From DASVWH01 sp036389715 (GTDB lineage Bacteria > Acidobacteriota > Blastocatellia > Pyrinomonadales > Pyrinomonadaceae): 62,412 nt of DNA. The DNA lies in contig DASVWH010000110.1 of NCBI GenBank assembly GCA_036389715.1, positions 1-62,412 on the forward strand. Direction: 5' to 3'. Position 1 is the stretch's first letter, and the number at the start of each line of letters is the position of its first letter. A program made the position numbers and the translations under genes. Positions 1 through 9,557 of the stretch are shown piece after piece. A model generated the notes under the pieces. The model was not told where the DNA came from, searched no databases, and saw nothing but the letters and a program-made list of their open reading frames with translations.

Positions 1-3000
1 GCGCTGCCCGCGACAGGCGGCGCAAGCCCCGTCATCACGACCTCTCTGCCCGCGACCAACGCTATCAACCTCGGGACTAACAACCTGATTCGCGGCCTCA
101 GCGTCGGCAACACGACCGGGGCCGGTATCAGCGGCACGAACTTCGGCGCGCTGTCGGTCCGCGACATGACCATCAACGGCACGGGCCAGGCTCTGAACCT
201 CGGCACGGGCATGGTTGACGTGGCCTTCACTGACCTGGCTTCGACCGATAGCCCGGCGACGGGCGTCAGCCTCTCGGGCCTGAGCGGTATCTTCACGACC
301 GGCACGACCGGCATACAGAATCCGACCGGCGCGGGCATTCAGCTTTCGGGCTCAGACGCGAGCTTCGATTTCGGAGTTACGACCGTCAACGCGGCGGGCG
401 GCGCTGGCGTCAACCTGTCGGGCAATTCCGGCAACATCGCCTTCGGCCAGCTCGACATCGCGCCCGACGCGGGCCAGGGCGGGCTGACCGCTTCGGCCAA
501 CACCGGGACGATTGCGACGACCGGCGGCACGATCAGCACTTCGGGCGCAGAGGCCGTACAGATTACAGGCCCCGGTCCACTGAGCCAGACGGGCCTCGAC
601 ATCACGCTCGACAGCGTCTCGGTCACCGGCGCAGGCAGCGGCATCGTGCTTGCGAACACCTCCGGCATCACTTCCGATACGGCGGGCGGTTTTACCGTCC
701 AGGGCAGCGGAACGACCGCGGGTTCGGGCGGCGTGCTCTCGAACATCGCCAATCGCGGCGCGAGCTTCACGAACGCCAGCCGCATCACGCTCAAGAACAT
801 GAGCTTTACCAATGCCGCGACCGTTAACGGCGGCACGTCCGGCGCTCTGGGCACTTGCGGCAGCCTGGTGACGGGCTCCAACACGGCCTGCAACGCTCCC
901 GTTCACATGGAAAACGTCAAGGGCGTGACGCTCGACCGCCTGGCCATCAACGGCAGCGCGCAGCAGGGCATCAACGGGCGCAACGTCACGGACTTCGCGC
1001 TGAGCAACAGCACCGTCGCGGGCGTCGGCAACGAGACTGACGAGGACGGCCTGCACTTCTTCAACCTGCTCGGCAACTCTTCCATCACGGCCACGACCGT
1101 CAGCGGCTCTTACTCCGACAACGCGAAGATTCGGAACAGCAGCGGGACGCTGGCGCAACTGACGGTCACGAACAGCACCTTCAGCGGCTCGACGCACGGC
1201 AGCGGCCTGGCCTTCAGCAATAACGGGACGGCCAGCTCCAAGGTGAGCGTCAGCGGCAGCACCTTCTCAAGCAACTTTTCGGGCGGGCTGCCGACCGTCA
1301 CGGCCGACACTTCCGCCTTCGAGCTTAACGTGACGGGCAGCACCTTCACGAACAATAACGACGCCATCCAGGTCGCGGCCAGCCAGTCCGCCAACGTCAA
1401 GTTCAACATTTCGAACAACGTCAACATCAGCGGCAACTGCGGCGGCGCGATCAATATTTTCCAGGCCAACACCTCGACCGCCTCCTCCCTGCTCCAGGGA
1501 ACGATTAGCGGCAACACCATCACGCAGGCGTGCGGGCCAGCCGATAGTCTGACCCTTAACGCGACGGGCGCGGGCACGGCTGCCGTCGCCGTGACCAACA
1601 ACATCATCAACTATGCGGGCACACAGCGCGCACTGAACATCGTCTCGGGCGTCGGCAACGGGAGCCTGGCCGCCACCGTCACGGGCAATACGGTCAACCT
1701 GACGACGGCCGATCCGCTGCGCGCCATGCAGGCGCAGTCCGGCACGCTCTCGACCGATACCCGGAAGCTCTGCCTGACTCTTTCGGGCAACACCGTCACA
1801 CGCGACGGCGCATCGGCGGGCGCGGGAGCAGCCTCCGTCCGCGTGCTTCAAAGAATCAACAACGTCTTCCAGATACAGGGCCTGACGCCCAACCCCTCGA
1901 CGACGACGGCACAGGTGAGTTCTTATCTGAATTCACAGAACACCTTCAACGCCGCTCCCGTCACGGTTCAGGGCGCGACATCCTCGTTCCAGGTCAATTA
2001 CACTGCGGGCAATTGTGCGACGCCCGTGGCGAAGCTCGACATGCCCGTAGACGACGGGCGGGGCTTCCTTAGCCGGATGCTCAACCTGCGGCCAGACTTC
2101 TCGCAGGACACGGCCCTCAGCGGTCACGCCATTAAGCGGAGCGCCGTGCGTCTCTCCGGCAACACGGCCAGGGAGCCCAACCGGGCTCGGAGCCTAGACG
2201 CGAAGGCAAACGAATCCGCGACGACGCTGAGTCCGCGCGGCGTGCTTCCCAACATCACGATGAGCGGCGGCCCCGTCACGGTCAACGTCGGCACTCTGCC
2301 CGCGGGCAAGAGCGTCAAGATTACCTTCCTCGTGACCATCAACGACCCGCTGCCCGCCGGGACGAGCCAGGTCTCGAACCAGGGAACGATCTCCGGCGAC
2401 AATTTCGCGGCGGTCCTGACGGATGACCCGGATGCGGGCGGGGCCAGCGACCCGACCGTCACGCCGCTCTTTATCAAGAACCAGTCGCCGACGGCCAACG
2501 CCGGTGCGGACCAGACCGTGGAATGTGGGGGCGGACGGACGAGCGTGACGCTCGACGGGACGGCCTCCGCGGACCCGGACGCGGGCGACACGCTCACCTA
2601 TTCGTGGGCCGAAGGCTCGACTCCGCTCGGAACCGGCGCGACTCTCAGCGTCGGCCTCGGTCTCGGCTCTCACACCATCACGCTGATGGTCACGGACAGC
2701 TTCAGCGCCTCCGCGCAGGACACCGTGACGATCAACGTCTTGGACACCCAAGCGCCGACGATTACGGTCAAAGGTGCGAACCCGCTGCTCGTCGAATGCC
2801 ATACGGGCTTTACGGACCCCGGCGCGACGGCCTCGGACGGGTGCGCCGGAAGCGTTGCCGTCACCTCCTCCGGGACGGTTGACGTGAACACTCCGGGCAC
2901 GTACACCATCACCTACTCCGCCACCGACGGCACGCACAATGCCACCGCGACGCGGACCGTCATCGTCCAGGACACGGAGGCTCCTGTCATCACCGTCAAC

Positions 3001-4662
3001 GGCGCAAGCCCGATGACGGTTGAGTGTCATGCGGGCTTTAGCGATCCGGGCGCAACCGCCGCGGACGCATGCGCGGGCACGGTCGCGGTCACGGCCTCCG
3101 GCAGCGTTGACGCCGACACGCCGGGGACTTACACCATCACTTACACGGCCGGAGATGGCACGCACACGGCGACCGCCACGCGGACCGTCAACGTCTTGGA
3201 CACCCGAGCGCCGTCCATCACGCTCAAAGGTGCGACTCCGATGACAATCGAATGTCACACGGGTTTCACCGATCCGGGCGCGACCGCGAGCGATTCCTGT
3301 GCGGGAGACCTGACCGCGGCCATCGTCGTCACGGGCAGCGTTAATCCGAACGCGGTTGGGGCCTACACGCTGACTTACACCGTCAGCGACGGCGCGAACT
3401 CGGCCACTGCCACGCGGACCGTCAACGTCTTGGATACGGTCGCGCCCTCCATCACACTCAACGGAGCGAACCCCATGACCGTCGAGTGCCATACGGGCTT
3501 TACCGATCCGGGAGCGACCGCGAGCGATGATTGCGCGGGCGGCCTTCCCGCGACGGCCAGCGGAAACGTTGACGTGAACACGCCCGGCAGCTACACGATC
3601 ACCTACACGGCCAGCGACGGGGCGAACACGACGACGAAGACACGCATCGTCAACGTCGTGGACACGACACCGCCCGCGATCAGTTGCCCGGCAAACATCG
3701 TCACGGCGGCGGCTCCGGGCTCATGCTCGGCGGTCGTCAACTTCACGGTCGGCGCGAGTGATTCCTGCTCGTCCGCGGTCTCGGTCGTCAGCAATCCGCC
3801 TTCGGGCTCGGCCTTCCCCGTAGGCACGACGACGGTCACTTCGACGGCAACCGACGCGAGCGGTAATACGTCCACCTGTACCTTCACCGTGACCGTCACC
3901 AATCCCTCGCCGGTCGTGACCATCACCGGCCCGGCGAGCGGCACGCTCTATCCCGTCAACACTCCCGTCAGCTTCACAGGGACGTTTACGGATGCGGGCG
4001 GCGGCACGCACACGGCGGACTGGATGTTCGACAGCCTGACGCAGGCCGGGGCCGTCACGGAGCCGAGCGGCTCAACGCCCGGCACGGCCAGCGCGACCCG
4101 CAGCTTCACCGCTCCGGGCGTCTACTTCGTCAAGCTGACCGTCACGGATAGCTGCGGCGGAACAGGCACGGCCACGCAGGTCGGCGGCCTCGACGCGATG
4201 GTCGTCATCTACGACCCGAACGGCGGGTTCGTCACGGGCGGCGGCTGGATTAACTCGCCGCTCGGCGCTTACCTGGCCAACCCGGCCCTGACCGGCAAGG
4301 CCAACTTCGGCTTCGTCTCGAAGTACCAGCACGGGGCTGCGGTCCCGAGCGGGCAGACGGAGTTTCAGTTCAAGGCGGGCAGTCTCAACTTCAGCAGCAC
4401 CGCTTATGAATGGCTGGTCGTGGCCGGAGCGAGAGCGCAGTACAAGGGCACAGGAAAGATCAACGGCAGCGGCAACTACGGCTTTATGCTGACTGCCATT
4501 GACGGCGACATCGGCGGCGGTGGCGGGACGGACAAGTTCCGTATCAAGATATGGGACAAGAACAACGGCGACGCCGTCGTCTACGACAACCAGCCGGGCG
4601 CAGGCATTGACGATAATCCGACGACGCAGCTCGGCGGCGGAAGCATCGTCATTCACCCGTAA
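1..4662 (+). CDS. Giant secreted beta-helix / Ig-like repeat protein, 5' partial
   Basis: The frame is open from the first base, so the N-terminus and any signal peptide lie upstream; about 1553 residues are visible. Roughly the first 650 are Ser/Thr/Asn/Gly-rich with recurring short strands such as VTGNTVN and LSGNTVT, typical of a right-handed parallel beta-helix. A DUF11-like segment follows (about 2270-2480), then a PKD-like domain (NAGADQTVECG, about 2485-2735). Four tandem DUF5011-type Ig repeats of about 77 residues come next (2746-3660), each with VECHTGFTDPGATASD-like and YTITY motifs. A HYR-type domain (3661-3905, PPAISCPANI), another PKD-like domain and a conserved C-terminal beta module (GGFVTGGGWI, about 4220-4650) complete it. 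The role is probably cell-surface or extracellular adhesion or matrix; no catalytic motif was seen. A strong terminator follows the stop. Confidence 0.85.
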   Translation, partial: ALPATGGASPVITTSLPATNAINLGTNNLIRGLSVGNTTGAGISGTNFGALSVRDMTINGTGQALNLGTGMVDVAFTDLASTDSPATGVSLSGLSGIFTTGTTGIQNPTGAGIQLSGSDASFDFGVTTVNAAGGAGVNLSGNSGNIAFGQLDIAPDAGQGGLTASANTGTIATTGGTISTSGAEAVQITGPGPLSQTGLDITLDSVSVTGAGSGIVLANTSGITSDTAGGFTVQGSGTTAGSGGVLSNIANRGASFTNASRITLKNMSFTNAATVNGGTSGALGTCGSLVTGSNTACNAPVHMENVKGVTLDRLAINGSAQQGINGRNVTDFALSNSTVAGVGNETDEDGLHFFNLLGNSSITATTVSGSYSDNAKIRNSSGTLAQLTVTNSTFSGSTHGSGLAFSNNGTASSKVSVSGSTFSSNFSGGLPTVTADTSAFELNVTGSTFTNNNDAIQVAASQSANVKFNISNNVNISGNCGGAINIFQANTSTASSLLQGTISGNTITQACGPADSLTLNATGAGTAAVAVTNNIINYAGTQRALNIVSGVGNGSLAATVTGNTVNLTTADPLRAMQAQSGTLSTDTRKLCLTLSGNTVTRDGASAGAGAASVRVLQRINNVFQIQGLTPNPSTTTAQVSSYLNSQNTFNAAPVTVQGATSSFQVNYTAGNCATPVAKLDMPVDDGRGFLSRMLNLRPDFSQDTALSGHAIKRSAVRLSGNTAREPNRARSLDAKANESATTLSPRGVLPNITMSGGPVTVNVGTLPAGKSVKITFLVTINDPLPAGTSQVSNQGTISGDNFAAVLTDDPDAGGASDPTVTPLFIKNQSPTANAGADQTVECGGGRTSVTLDGTASADPDAGDTLTYSWAEGSTPLGTGATLSVGLGLGSHTITLMVTDSFSASAQDTVTINVLDTQAPTITVKGANPLLVECHTGFTDPGATASDGCAGSVAVTSSGTVDVNTPGTYTITYSATDGTHNATATRTVIVQDTEAPVITVNGASPMTVECHAGFSDPGATAADACAGTVAVTASGSVDADTPGTYTITYTAGDGTHTATATRTVNVLDTRAPSITLKGATPMTIECHTGFTDPGATASDSCAGDLTAAIVVTGSVNPNAVGAYTLTYTVSDGANSATATRTVNVLDTVAPSITLNGANPMTVECHTGFTDPGATASDDCAGGLPATASGNVDVNTPGSYTITYTASDGANTTTKTRIVNVVDTTPPAISCPANIVTAAAPGSCSAVVNFTVGASDSCSSAVSVVSNPPSGSAFPVGTTTVTSTATDASGNTSTCTFTVTVTNPSPVVTITGPASGTLYPVNTPVSFTGTFTDAGGGTHTADWMFDSLTQAGAVTEPSGSTPGTASATRSFTAPGVYFVKLTVTDSCGGTGTATQVGGLDAMVVIYDPNGGFVTGGGWINSPLGAYLANPALTGKANFGFVSKYQHGAAVPSGQTEFQFKAGSLNFSSTAYEWLVVAGARAQYKGTGKINGSGNYGFMLTAIDGDIGGGGGTDKFRIKIWDKNNGDAVVYDNQPGAGIDDNPTTQLGGGSIVIHP

Positions 4663-4685
4663 CCCTTCAACTTCAACCTGACCGG

Positions 4686-4714
4686 AGAGGCGCTGACCAA
4701 CCGTCAGCGCCTCT
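4686..4714 (+). terminator. Rho-independent-type terminator after the repeat protein
   Basis: A perfect 12-bp stem (agaggcgctgac / gtcagcgcctct) with a 5-nt loop starts 23 bases after the stop codon. It is followed by a T-containing stretch (tcgccttt). It sits between this gene and the convergent UbiB-like gene. Confidence 0.75.
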
Positions 4715-4833
4715 TCGCCTTTAACGGCGGCCTCTCGTCAAACGTGGATTCCGCGAACGGTTGCGGGGCCTCTCTTTCGCGGCGTCGGGCCTGGGAATAT
4801 CGGCGGCGCTAAGGAGAGTCCGGGCAGGAGGGC

Positions 4834-6612
4834 TCACTTGTCCAGGTACATCTTGGCGGCCATCTTGGCGAGCTTCCACATCTTGCCCCATTCGATGCGG
4901 CCGTCGGTCTCGCGCCCCATGAACTTGTCTATCAGCAGCTTGCGAAAGTGCTTGCCTTCGCGCCGGAGCATGAACTCCTTGGCGTAGGGCTTGGCCGTGT
5001 CGAAGAAGCTGAACTCGGGGTCCGTGACGATGCCGATGCCTTCGAGCGTCATCAACGCGCGGACGATGTAGGTGAAGTTGGCGGGCAAGCGGAACGGGTA
5101 CTCGTACATCACCTCGGCCAGGTCGTAGGTCAGCTCCTTGAAGTTGACCTCGCCGAGCTTGAGATTGAGATAGTGCTGGAAGAGCCCTTCGACGACCGGG
5201 CGGATGCGCTCCGGGTTGACGCCGGGCTTGAGGAAATCCAGGTCAATCAGGTCCTGCGCCAGGCCCTGCACGTCGCGCCCGACGACGTGAAAGAAAGCGT
5301 TAATCATCAGCGATTGAAGGCGCGGCGTAATCTCGCCCGTCATCCCGAAGTCGAAGAAGGCCAGGTGGCCGTTGTCCATCACGAGCAGGTTTCCGGGATG
5401 CGGGTCGGCGTGAAAGAAACCGTCTTCGAGCAATTGCTTGAGATACGTCCTGACGAGCAGGCGGTTGACTTTAACGGGTGAGAAGCGGCGCGCGCGCAGG
5501 GCATCTATGTCCACGACCTTCGTGCCGCGGATGAATTCCATCGTGATGACGCGCCCGGTGGTGTGCGACCAGTAGATTTTCGGGACGTGGATGACCTGCC
5601 ACTTCTTGAAGTTTTCGCGGAAGCGGTCGGCGTTGCGCCCCTCCTGCACGTAGTCCATCTCCTGCGCGATGGTCTCGGCAAATTCGCGGAGCATCCCTTC
5701 CCAGTCCGCGTTCTCGTTCATCTGCGGGAAGCGGCGCATGAGGCGCGTCAGGCGGCGCAGGACGGCGACATCGAACGCGATTGCCTGGCGCAGCCCCGTC
5801 CGTTGAATCTTGACGGCGACCTCTTCGCCCGTCTGGAGCACGGCGCGGTAAACCTGTCCGAGCGAAGCCGCGGCGATGGGCTCCGGGTCAATCTCGGCGT
5901 AAGCCTCGCCGAGCTTCCGGCCCAGCTCTGCTTCGAGACGCGCGAAGGCTTCCTCGTTGGGAAAGGCCGGAACCTGGTCCTGGAGCTTGACCAGCTCCTT
6001 GACGTAGGAGAGAGGTAGGAGGTCTCCGCGCGTGCCGAGCGATTGCCCGATCTTGATGAAGGTCGGCCCGAGCGCGATGAGGCTCTCTTTGAGCCAGACG
6101 GCCTGCTGCTCAAGCCGCTCTTCTTTGCGGCTCGACCCGTGCGCGCCGCGAAAGACCAGCAGGCGCAGCAGGCGGACGAAGCGGTCCAGCATCCGGCGGT
6201 CCAGGTTGCGGCTCCACTCCTGGAAGCTGGCCAGGCGGCCGCGCGCCTGCGCCTCTTCGCGCTTGCGCTCCGACATGCGGCGGATGAACTTGTAGCGGAT
6301 GTCGTAGCTGTCCAGGTAGAGATAGAGCGTCAGGCGGCCGAGGACGAGCCCGATCTTGAGCGCGCGCAGCCAGCCGCGCAGCCCATGCTCTTTAATCATC
6401 GCCTGGTCTTCGAGCAGTTGCGTGTCGTGCGCCCCGCCCGGCATGAGCACCAGCGGCTCGTCATGGTCGTAAGGCGACGGCCCGAGACGGCGCACGCGGT
6501 CGAGCGCAGTCGCGGACGGCTCCGCCCCGCCGCCGTTTCCTCCGGCGGAAGTGGTCGGGCCCTCGCCCGTGGGCTCCAGTGCCGCTGCCCCGCGTTCTTC
6601 TAGACCAGCCAT
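4834..6612 (-). CDS. AarF/UbiB (ABC1) family atypical protein kinase
   Basis: This is a 592-residue member of the ABC1/ADCK/UbiB family, whose members act as atypical kinases or ATPases in ubiquinone and other isoprenoid-lipid metabolism. Family marks are the KxGQ motif (K187-Q190, in FIKIGQSLGTRGDLLP), the Ala-rich loop AAASLGQVYRA (247-257), the nucleotide-binding Lys in EVAVKIQR (K268), the catalytic loop HADPHPGNLL (401-410) and DFG (421-423). The first 60 residues are low complexity and probably disordered. The C-terminal transmembrane hairpin found in classical UbiB is not evident. There is no clear Shine-Dalgarno sequence. No quinone-biosynthesis gene is adjacent, so the substrate cannot be assigned. 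Confidence 0.93.
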   Translation of the reverse strand: MAGLEERGAAALEPTGEGPTTSAGGNGGGAEPSATALDRVRRLGPSPYDHDEPLVLMPGGAHDTQLLEDQAMIKEHGLRGWLRALKIGLVLGRLTLYLYLDSYDIRYKFIRRMSERKREEAQARGRLASFQEWSRNLDRRMLDRFVRLLRLLVFRGAHGSSRKEERLEQQAVWLKESLIALGPTFIKIGQSLGTRGDLLPLSYVKELVKLQDQVPAFPNEEAFARLEAELGRKLGEAYAEIDPEPIAAASLGQVYRAVLQTGEEVAVKIQRTGLRQAIAFDVAVLRRLTRLMRRFPQMNENADWEGMLREFAETIAQEMDYVQEGRNADRFRENFKKWQVIHVPKIYWSHTTGRVITMEFIRGTKVVDIDALRARRFSPVKVNRLLVRTYLKQLLEDGFFHADPHPGNLLVMDNGHLAFFDFGMTGEITPRLQSLMINAFFHVVGRDVQGLAQDLIDLDFLKPGVNPERIRPVVEGLFQHYLNLKLGEVNFKELTYDLAEVMYEYPFRLPANFTYIVRALMTLEGIGIVTDPEFSFFDTAKPYAKEFMLRREGKHFRKLLIDKFMGRETDGRIEWGKMWKLAKMAAKMYLDK

Positions 6613-6735
6613 ATAGATAGTTTCGAGTTTCGGATGCCGGGTGAGAAAATCATCTCCGTCCTTTAACCCGGCAGTCTCAACTTCCCGGCCCGAGACTCAT
6701 TAAACGATTGCCGCCCTCCGGTTAAAGAGGCCAGC

Positions 6736-7692
6736 TTAAATGATTGCCAGCGAACGCCGCACGCCGCCGTGCTCGAAATAGCCGAGGGCCCGGTCGCGGT
6801 CATGATTGATCGCCTCTTTCAACTCTTCAATAGAAGCAAACTTCCGTTCGTCGCGCAAGCGATGAAGGAAGCGCACGCGCACGACATCGCCATAGAGGTC
6901 GCCGGACCAATTCATCACGTAGGTCTCGACCGAAGGCGCGGCCGAATCGTCTTCAAAGGTCGGGCGCGTCCCGATGTTGGTCACGCTGCGCCGCCAGCAG
7001 CCTTCGATCAGCGTCGCCGTGACGTAAACGCCGCCGCGAGGTATGACGCGGTTTTGCGGGCGCAGGTTCGCCGTCGGGAATCCGAGCTGGCGGCCCCGCT
7101 CCTGCCCGCGGACGACGCGGCCTTCGACGCCGTAAGGGCGGCCCAGCATTCGGCGCGCGAGATTGACGCGCCCCTCGACCAGCAGTTGGCGAATCATCGT
7201 CGAGCTGATGCGTTGCCCCCTGAGACGCACCTCCGGCACTTCTGCGGCGTGAAAGCCGAGCCGCTCGCTCGCAGCCTTCAAGAGCTCTATGTTGCCCTCG
7301 CGATTATGCCCGAAGGCGAAGCCGCGGCCCAGGTAGACCTCGGCCGCATGAAGCCGCTCGCGCACCACTTCGCGCAGGAAATCCTCTGCCCGAACGTCGG
7401 CAAACTCCTGCGTAAAACGGATGACGATTGCCTGCTCGATGCCGAGCACGCCGAGGGCTTCGAGCTTCTGGTCGAAGGTCTGGAGCAGCGGCGGCGCGGA
7501 TTCCTGATACAGCACGGCGCGCGGGTGGGGGTCGAAGGTAATCACGGTCGGGACGGCCCCGAGGGCGCGCGCCCGCTCGACGACCGTGCGCATAATCAGT
7601 TGATGGCCGAGATGCAGGCCGTCAAAGACGCCCAGCGTCAGGACCGTCGGCCGTGCAATCTCCGCATTATCGGTTCCATGAAATAAGCGCAT
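6736..7692 (-). CDS. ribF: Bifunctional riboflavin kinase / FAD synthetase
   Basis: RibF converts riboflavin to FMN and then FAD in the cytoplasm. The 318 residues match the usual RibF length. The N-terminal nucleotidyltransferase domain has the GVFDGLHLGH signature (residues 21-30). The C-terminal flavokinase domain has the YGVEGRVVRGQERGRQLGFP stretch followed by TAN, with the characteristic GFPTAN core. The start is ATG at 7692. A heptamer-repeat hairpin begins just upstream (7704) and separates it from the PhnP-like gene transcribed in the same direction. Confidence 0.96.
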   Translation of the reverse strand: MRLFHGTDNAEIARPTVLTLGVFDGLHLGHQLIMRTVVERARALGAVPTVITFDPHPRAVLYQESAPPLLQTFDQKLEALGVLGIEQAIVIRFTQEFADVRAEDFLREVVRERLHAAEVYLGRGFAFGHNREGNIELLKAASERLGFHAAEVPEVRLRGQRISSTMIRQLLVEGRVNLARRMLGRPYGVEGRVVRGQERGRQLGFPTANLRPQNRVIPRGGVYVTATLIEGCWRRSVTNIGTRPTFEDDSAAPSVETYVMNWSGDLYGDVVRVRFLHRLRDERKFASIEELKEAINHDRDRALGYFEHGGVRRSLAII

Positions 7693-7703
7693 AGAAGATT
7701 AAC

Positions 7704-7786
7704 GAGTGATGAGTGATGAGTGATGAGTGATGAGTAAAAGCGTTCGTCTTATCACTCACCACTCATTACTCATCACTCATCACTTA
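7704..7786. repeat. Heptamer-repeat hairpin 1 (gagtgat units)
   Basis: The left arm (7704-7737) is about four perfect copies of gagtgat plus a partial unit. The right arm (7751-7786) is the imperfect reverse complement, built from the same heptamers. Together they can fold into a long stem with a loop of about 13 nt. The tract is AT-rich against GC-rich neighbours. The right arm encodes the last residues and TGA stop (7773-7775) of the metallo-hydrolase gene. Confidence 0.85.
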
Positions 7787-8540
7787 TTTCCAGTCCGTCG
7801 TAAGCGAACCGGACGCCGCGCGGGAGCAGGGGCGTGTCACGCTCGTGTTTGAAATCATGCGCGAGGTGCGTCAGGTATGCGCGGCGCGGCTTCAACTCGG
7901 CGATATATTCGAGCGCGCGGTCGAGCCAGAGATGCGTCGGATGTTCGCGGAAGCGCAGGCAATCGAGCACGAGCACGTCCAGGCCGCCGAGCGCCTTCAT
8001 GGTCGCGGCCGGAATCTCGCTCAGGTCCGTGGCGTAGGCAAAATCGTTGAAGCGATAGGCGATGACCGGCAGCCGCCCATGCGTCACTTCGAGCGGCGTG
8101 ACCTGCAAATCCCTGCCCAGGCAGAAGGCCGCGCCCGGCTCGACCGTGTGCGCGACGACCTGCGGCAGGCCGCCGCCGAAGTGCGTCGGCTCGAAGATGT
8201 ACTGAAAAATCCGGCGGATGTCTTTCCAGGCCCGCTCGTTGGCGTAAACCCCGAGCGAGCCGTGGCGGAAGTTGAGCGGGCGAATATCGTCCAGGCCGAA
8301 GATGTGATCGGCGTGACAGTGCGTGACCAGAATGGCGTCGAGCCACTTGAGCTGTTGGCGCAGGGCCTGCTGGCGGAAATCCGAAGAAGTGTCAACGAGG
8401 ACGGTCTGCCCGCCGTGCTCGATTAAGACCGAAACGCGCAGCCGCTTATCGCGCGGGTCCGGGGACGTACAGGTCTCACATTCGCACCCGATGGAAGGCA
8501 CTCCCGTTGATGTCCCCGTCCCGAGAAAAGTCAGCTTCAT
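7773..8540 (-). CDS. PhnP-like metallo-beta-lactamase-fold phosphodiesterase
   Basis: A 255-residue MBL-fold hydrolase from the ATG giving MKLTFLGTGT. The metal site THCHADH (H74, H76, D78, H79) is intact. An upstream CxCxxC motif (C19, C21, C24) matches the structural zinc site of PhnP, the phosphoribosyl cyclic phosphodiesterase of phosphonate degradation. No phn genes are nearby, so the physiological substrate is open; family members act on cyclic or diester phosphates. An in-frame start at 8555 would add MTIDQ, but those codons belong to the heptamer repeat, so I prefer 8540. The C-terminal EISDE and the stop also lie in repeat DNA. Confidence 0.88.
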   Translation of the reverse strand: MKLTFLGTGTSTGVPSIGCECETCTSPDPRDKRLRVSVLIEHGGQTVLVDTSSDFRQQALRQQLKWLDAILVTHCHADHIFGLDDIRPLNFRHGSLGVYANERAWKDIRRIFQYIFEPTHFGGGLPQVVAHTVEPGAAFCLGRDLQVTPLEVTHGRLPVIAYRFNDFAYATDLSEIPAATMKALGGLDVLVLDCLRFREHPTHLWLDRALEYIAELKPRRAYLTHLAHDFKHERDTPLLPRGVRFAYDGLEISDE

Positions 8541-8542
8541 CT

Positions 8543-8620
8543 GGTCAATAGTCAATGGTCAATAATCAATGGCCGGAAGAGAAAAGCGGTTCTGCTATTG
8601 ACCATTGACCGTTGACCGTT
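8543..8620. repeat. Heptamer-repeat hairpin 2 (gtcaatg/gtcaata units)
   Basis: The left arm 8543-8572 (gtcaata, gtcaatg, gtcaata, atcaatg) and right arm 8594-8620 (reverse complement of gtcaacg, gtcaatg, gtcaata) form an imperfect inverted repeat of heptamers. It fills the gap between the DUF1844 gene's stop and the start of the PhnP-like gene. The repeat principle is the same as at 7704, but the heptamer variant differs. Confidence 0.83.
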
Positions 8621-8629
8621 CGGGAGTCT

Positions 8630-9274
8630 TCATCTGCCGCCGATGATGTCCCTGCCGGTCAGGCCGCGCGGGCTTTTGGGCTGCGGCGCGCTGGTCAGAG
8701 AGACGTACTGCATGCGGAGGTCCGTCAAGAGACCTTCAAAGATTTGGCGCTCCTGTGCCGAGATATTGCCGCGCGTCTTCTCCTGCAACATGCCGAGCAC
8801 GTCTATCCAGTGCTTGGCGAGCTGTAGGTCAACGCTGCGCTGGCCCGTCGCCGGATGCTCCATCATGCCGAGAGAGGCGGCGGCGTTCGAGGCGATGGAC
8901 ATCAGAAAGTTGATGAAGCTCGCAGGGTCTTCCGCGCCCGGTATCTCTTCCCCGCCGTATTCGTCTTCGGGTAAATCGTCGGGCCGCGCGCTCTCTGCCG
9001 CCGCGGCCTCTTCCGACGGGCGGCCGGACTGCTCGACCGTTGCGGGAGAAGCAGAAGCAGCGGCCGGTGCGACGCTCCCGGGGCGCTCGGTCTCCGAAGA
9101 CGGGGCGGCGGTGGCGGCGCTCTCGGCGGCAGCGGGCGCAGCAGACGCATCCTCCGACCTCCCGGCGGCCGTAGCTGCCGGGGCATCCTCCGTGCGCTCG
9201 ATGTCGCGCGGCGTCCCGTCAGGATTAAATAGACGACGGTCTGTGACCTTAAAAACTGGCTGTTCTTCGCTCAT
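8630..9274 (-). CDS. DUF1844 domain protein
   Basis: 214 residues from ATG 9274 (MSEEQPVFKVTDRR), preceded by an AGGGAA-like ribosome site. A longer frame to 9334 exists but lacks support. The middle (about residues 20-110) is an Ala/Ser/Pro/Glu-rich disordered linker. The C-terminal ~85 residues (SFINFLMSIASNAAASLGMM through LAKHWIDVLGMLQEKT) match DUF1844, a small helical domain of unknown function. The N-terminal FKVTDRRLFNPDGTPR motif is also typical of this group. It is the first gene of a minus-strand run leading to the PhnP-like gene and ribF. Confidence 0.85.
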   Translation of the reverse strand: MSEEQPVFKVTDRRLFNPDGTPRDIERTEDAPAATAAGRSEDASAAPAAAESAATAAPSSETERPGSVAPAAASASPATVEQSGRPSEEAAAAESARPDDLPEDEYGGEEIPGAEDPASFINFLMSIASNAAASLGMMEHPATGQRSVDLQLAKHWIDVLGMLQEKTRGNISAQERQIFEGLLTDLRMQYVSLTSAPQPKSPRGLTGRDIIGGR

Positions 9275-9471
9275 CTGGATTCCCTGTCGCACGCCACCCC
9301 GCTTGAGGCAAGCATGGGCAAAGCGCGTCCGCATCTTTCTGGAATATTAATTCTGGTCAAACGATGGTAGCACCTCGCCGCATGGCCCCGCAAGAAAGCA
9401 GTCTGCGGTCTCTAGGGCCGGGCTCTCGACGCCGGAGCCGGAAAGCCCCGAGACCCGGCTTGGAACATCGG

Positions 9472-9550
9472 GCTTCAGGCTTTAGACTTGAGGCTTGAGA
9501 GAATCGCAGACGGAAATACCGGAATCTGAACCTGAAAATTGAAACTCAAA
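9472..9550. repeat. Degenerate heptamer tract upstream of mazG
   Basis: Imperfect 7-nt periodicity (gcttcag, gctttag, acttgag, gcttgag at about 9472-9500, then aatctga/acctgaa-like units at about 9525-9550). The right part is less clear and there is no convincing pairing arm. It may be an eroded relative of the heptamer hairpins or chance low complexity. Confidence 0.4.
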
Positions 9551-9557
9551 AGAAACC

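Noticed and set aside
6613..6735. Short 7-nt-like periodicity upstream of the UbiB-like gene (tttcgag, tttcgga)
   Set aside because: Too few and too degenerate units to call a repeat; a similar trace at 55463-55550 is equally weak.
7704..7786. Heptamer tract considered as a CRISPR array
   Set aside because: Units are 7 bp with no spacers and the arms are inverted, so it is not a CRISPR array.
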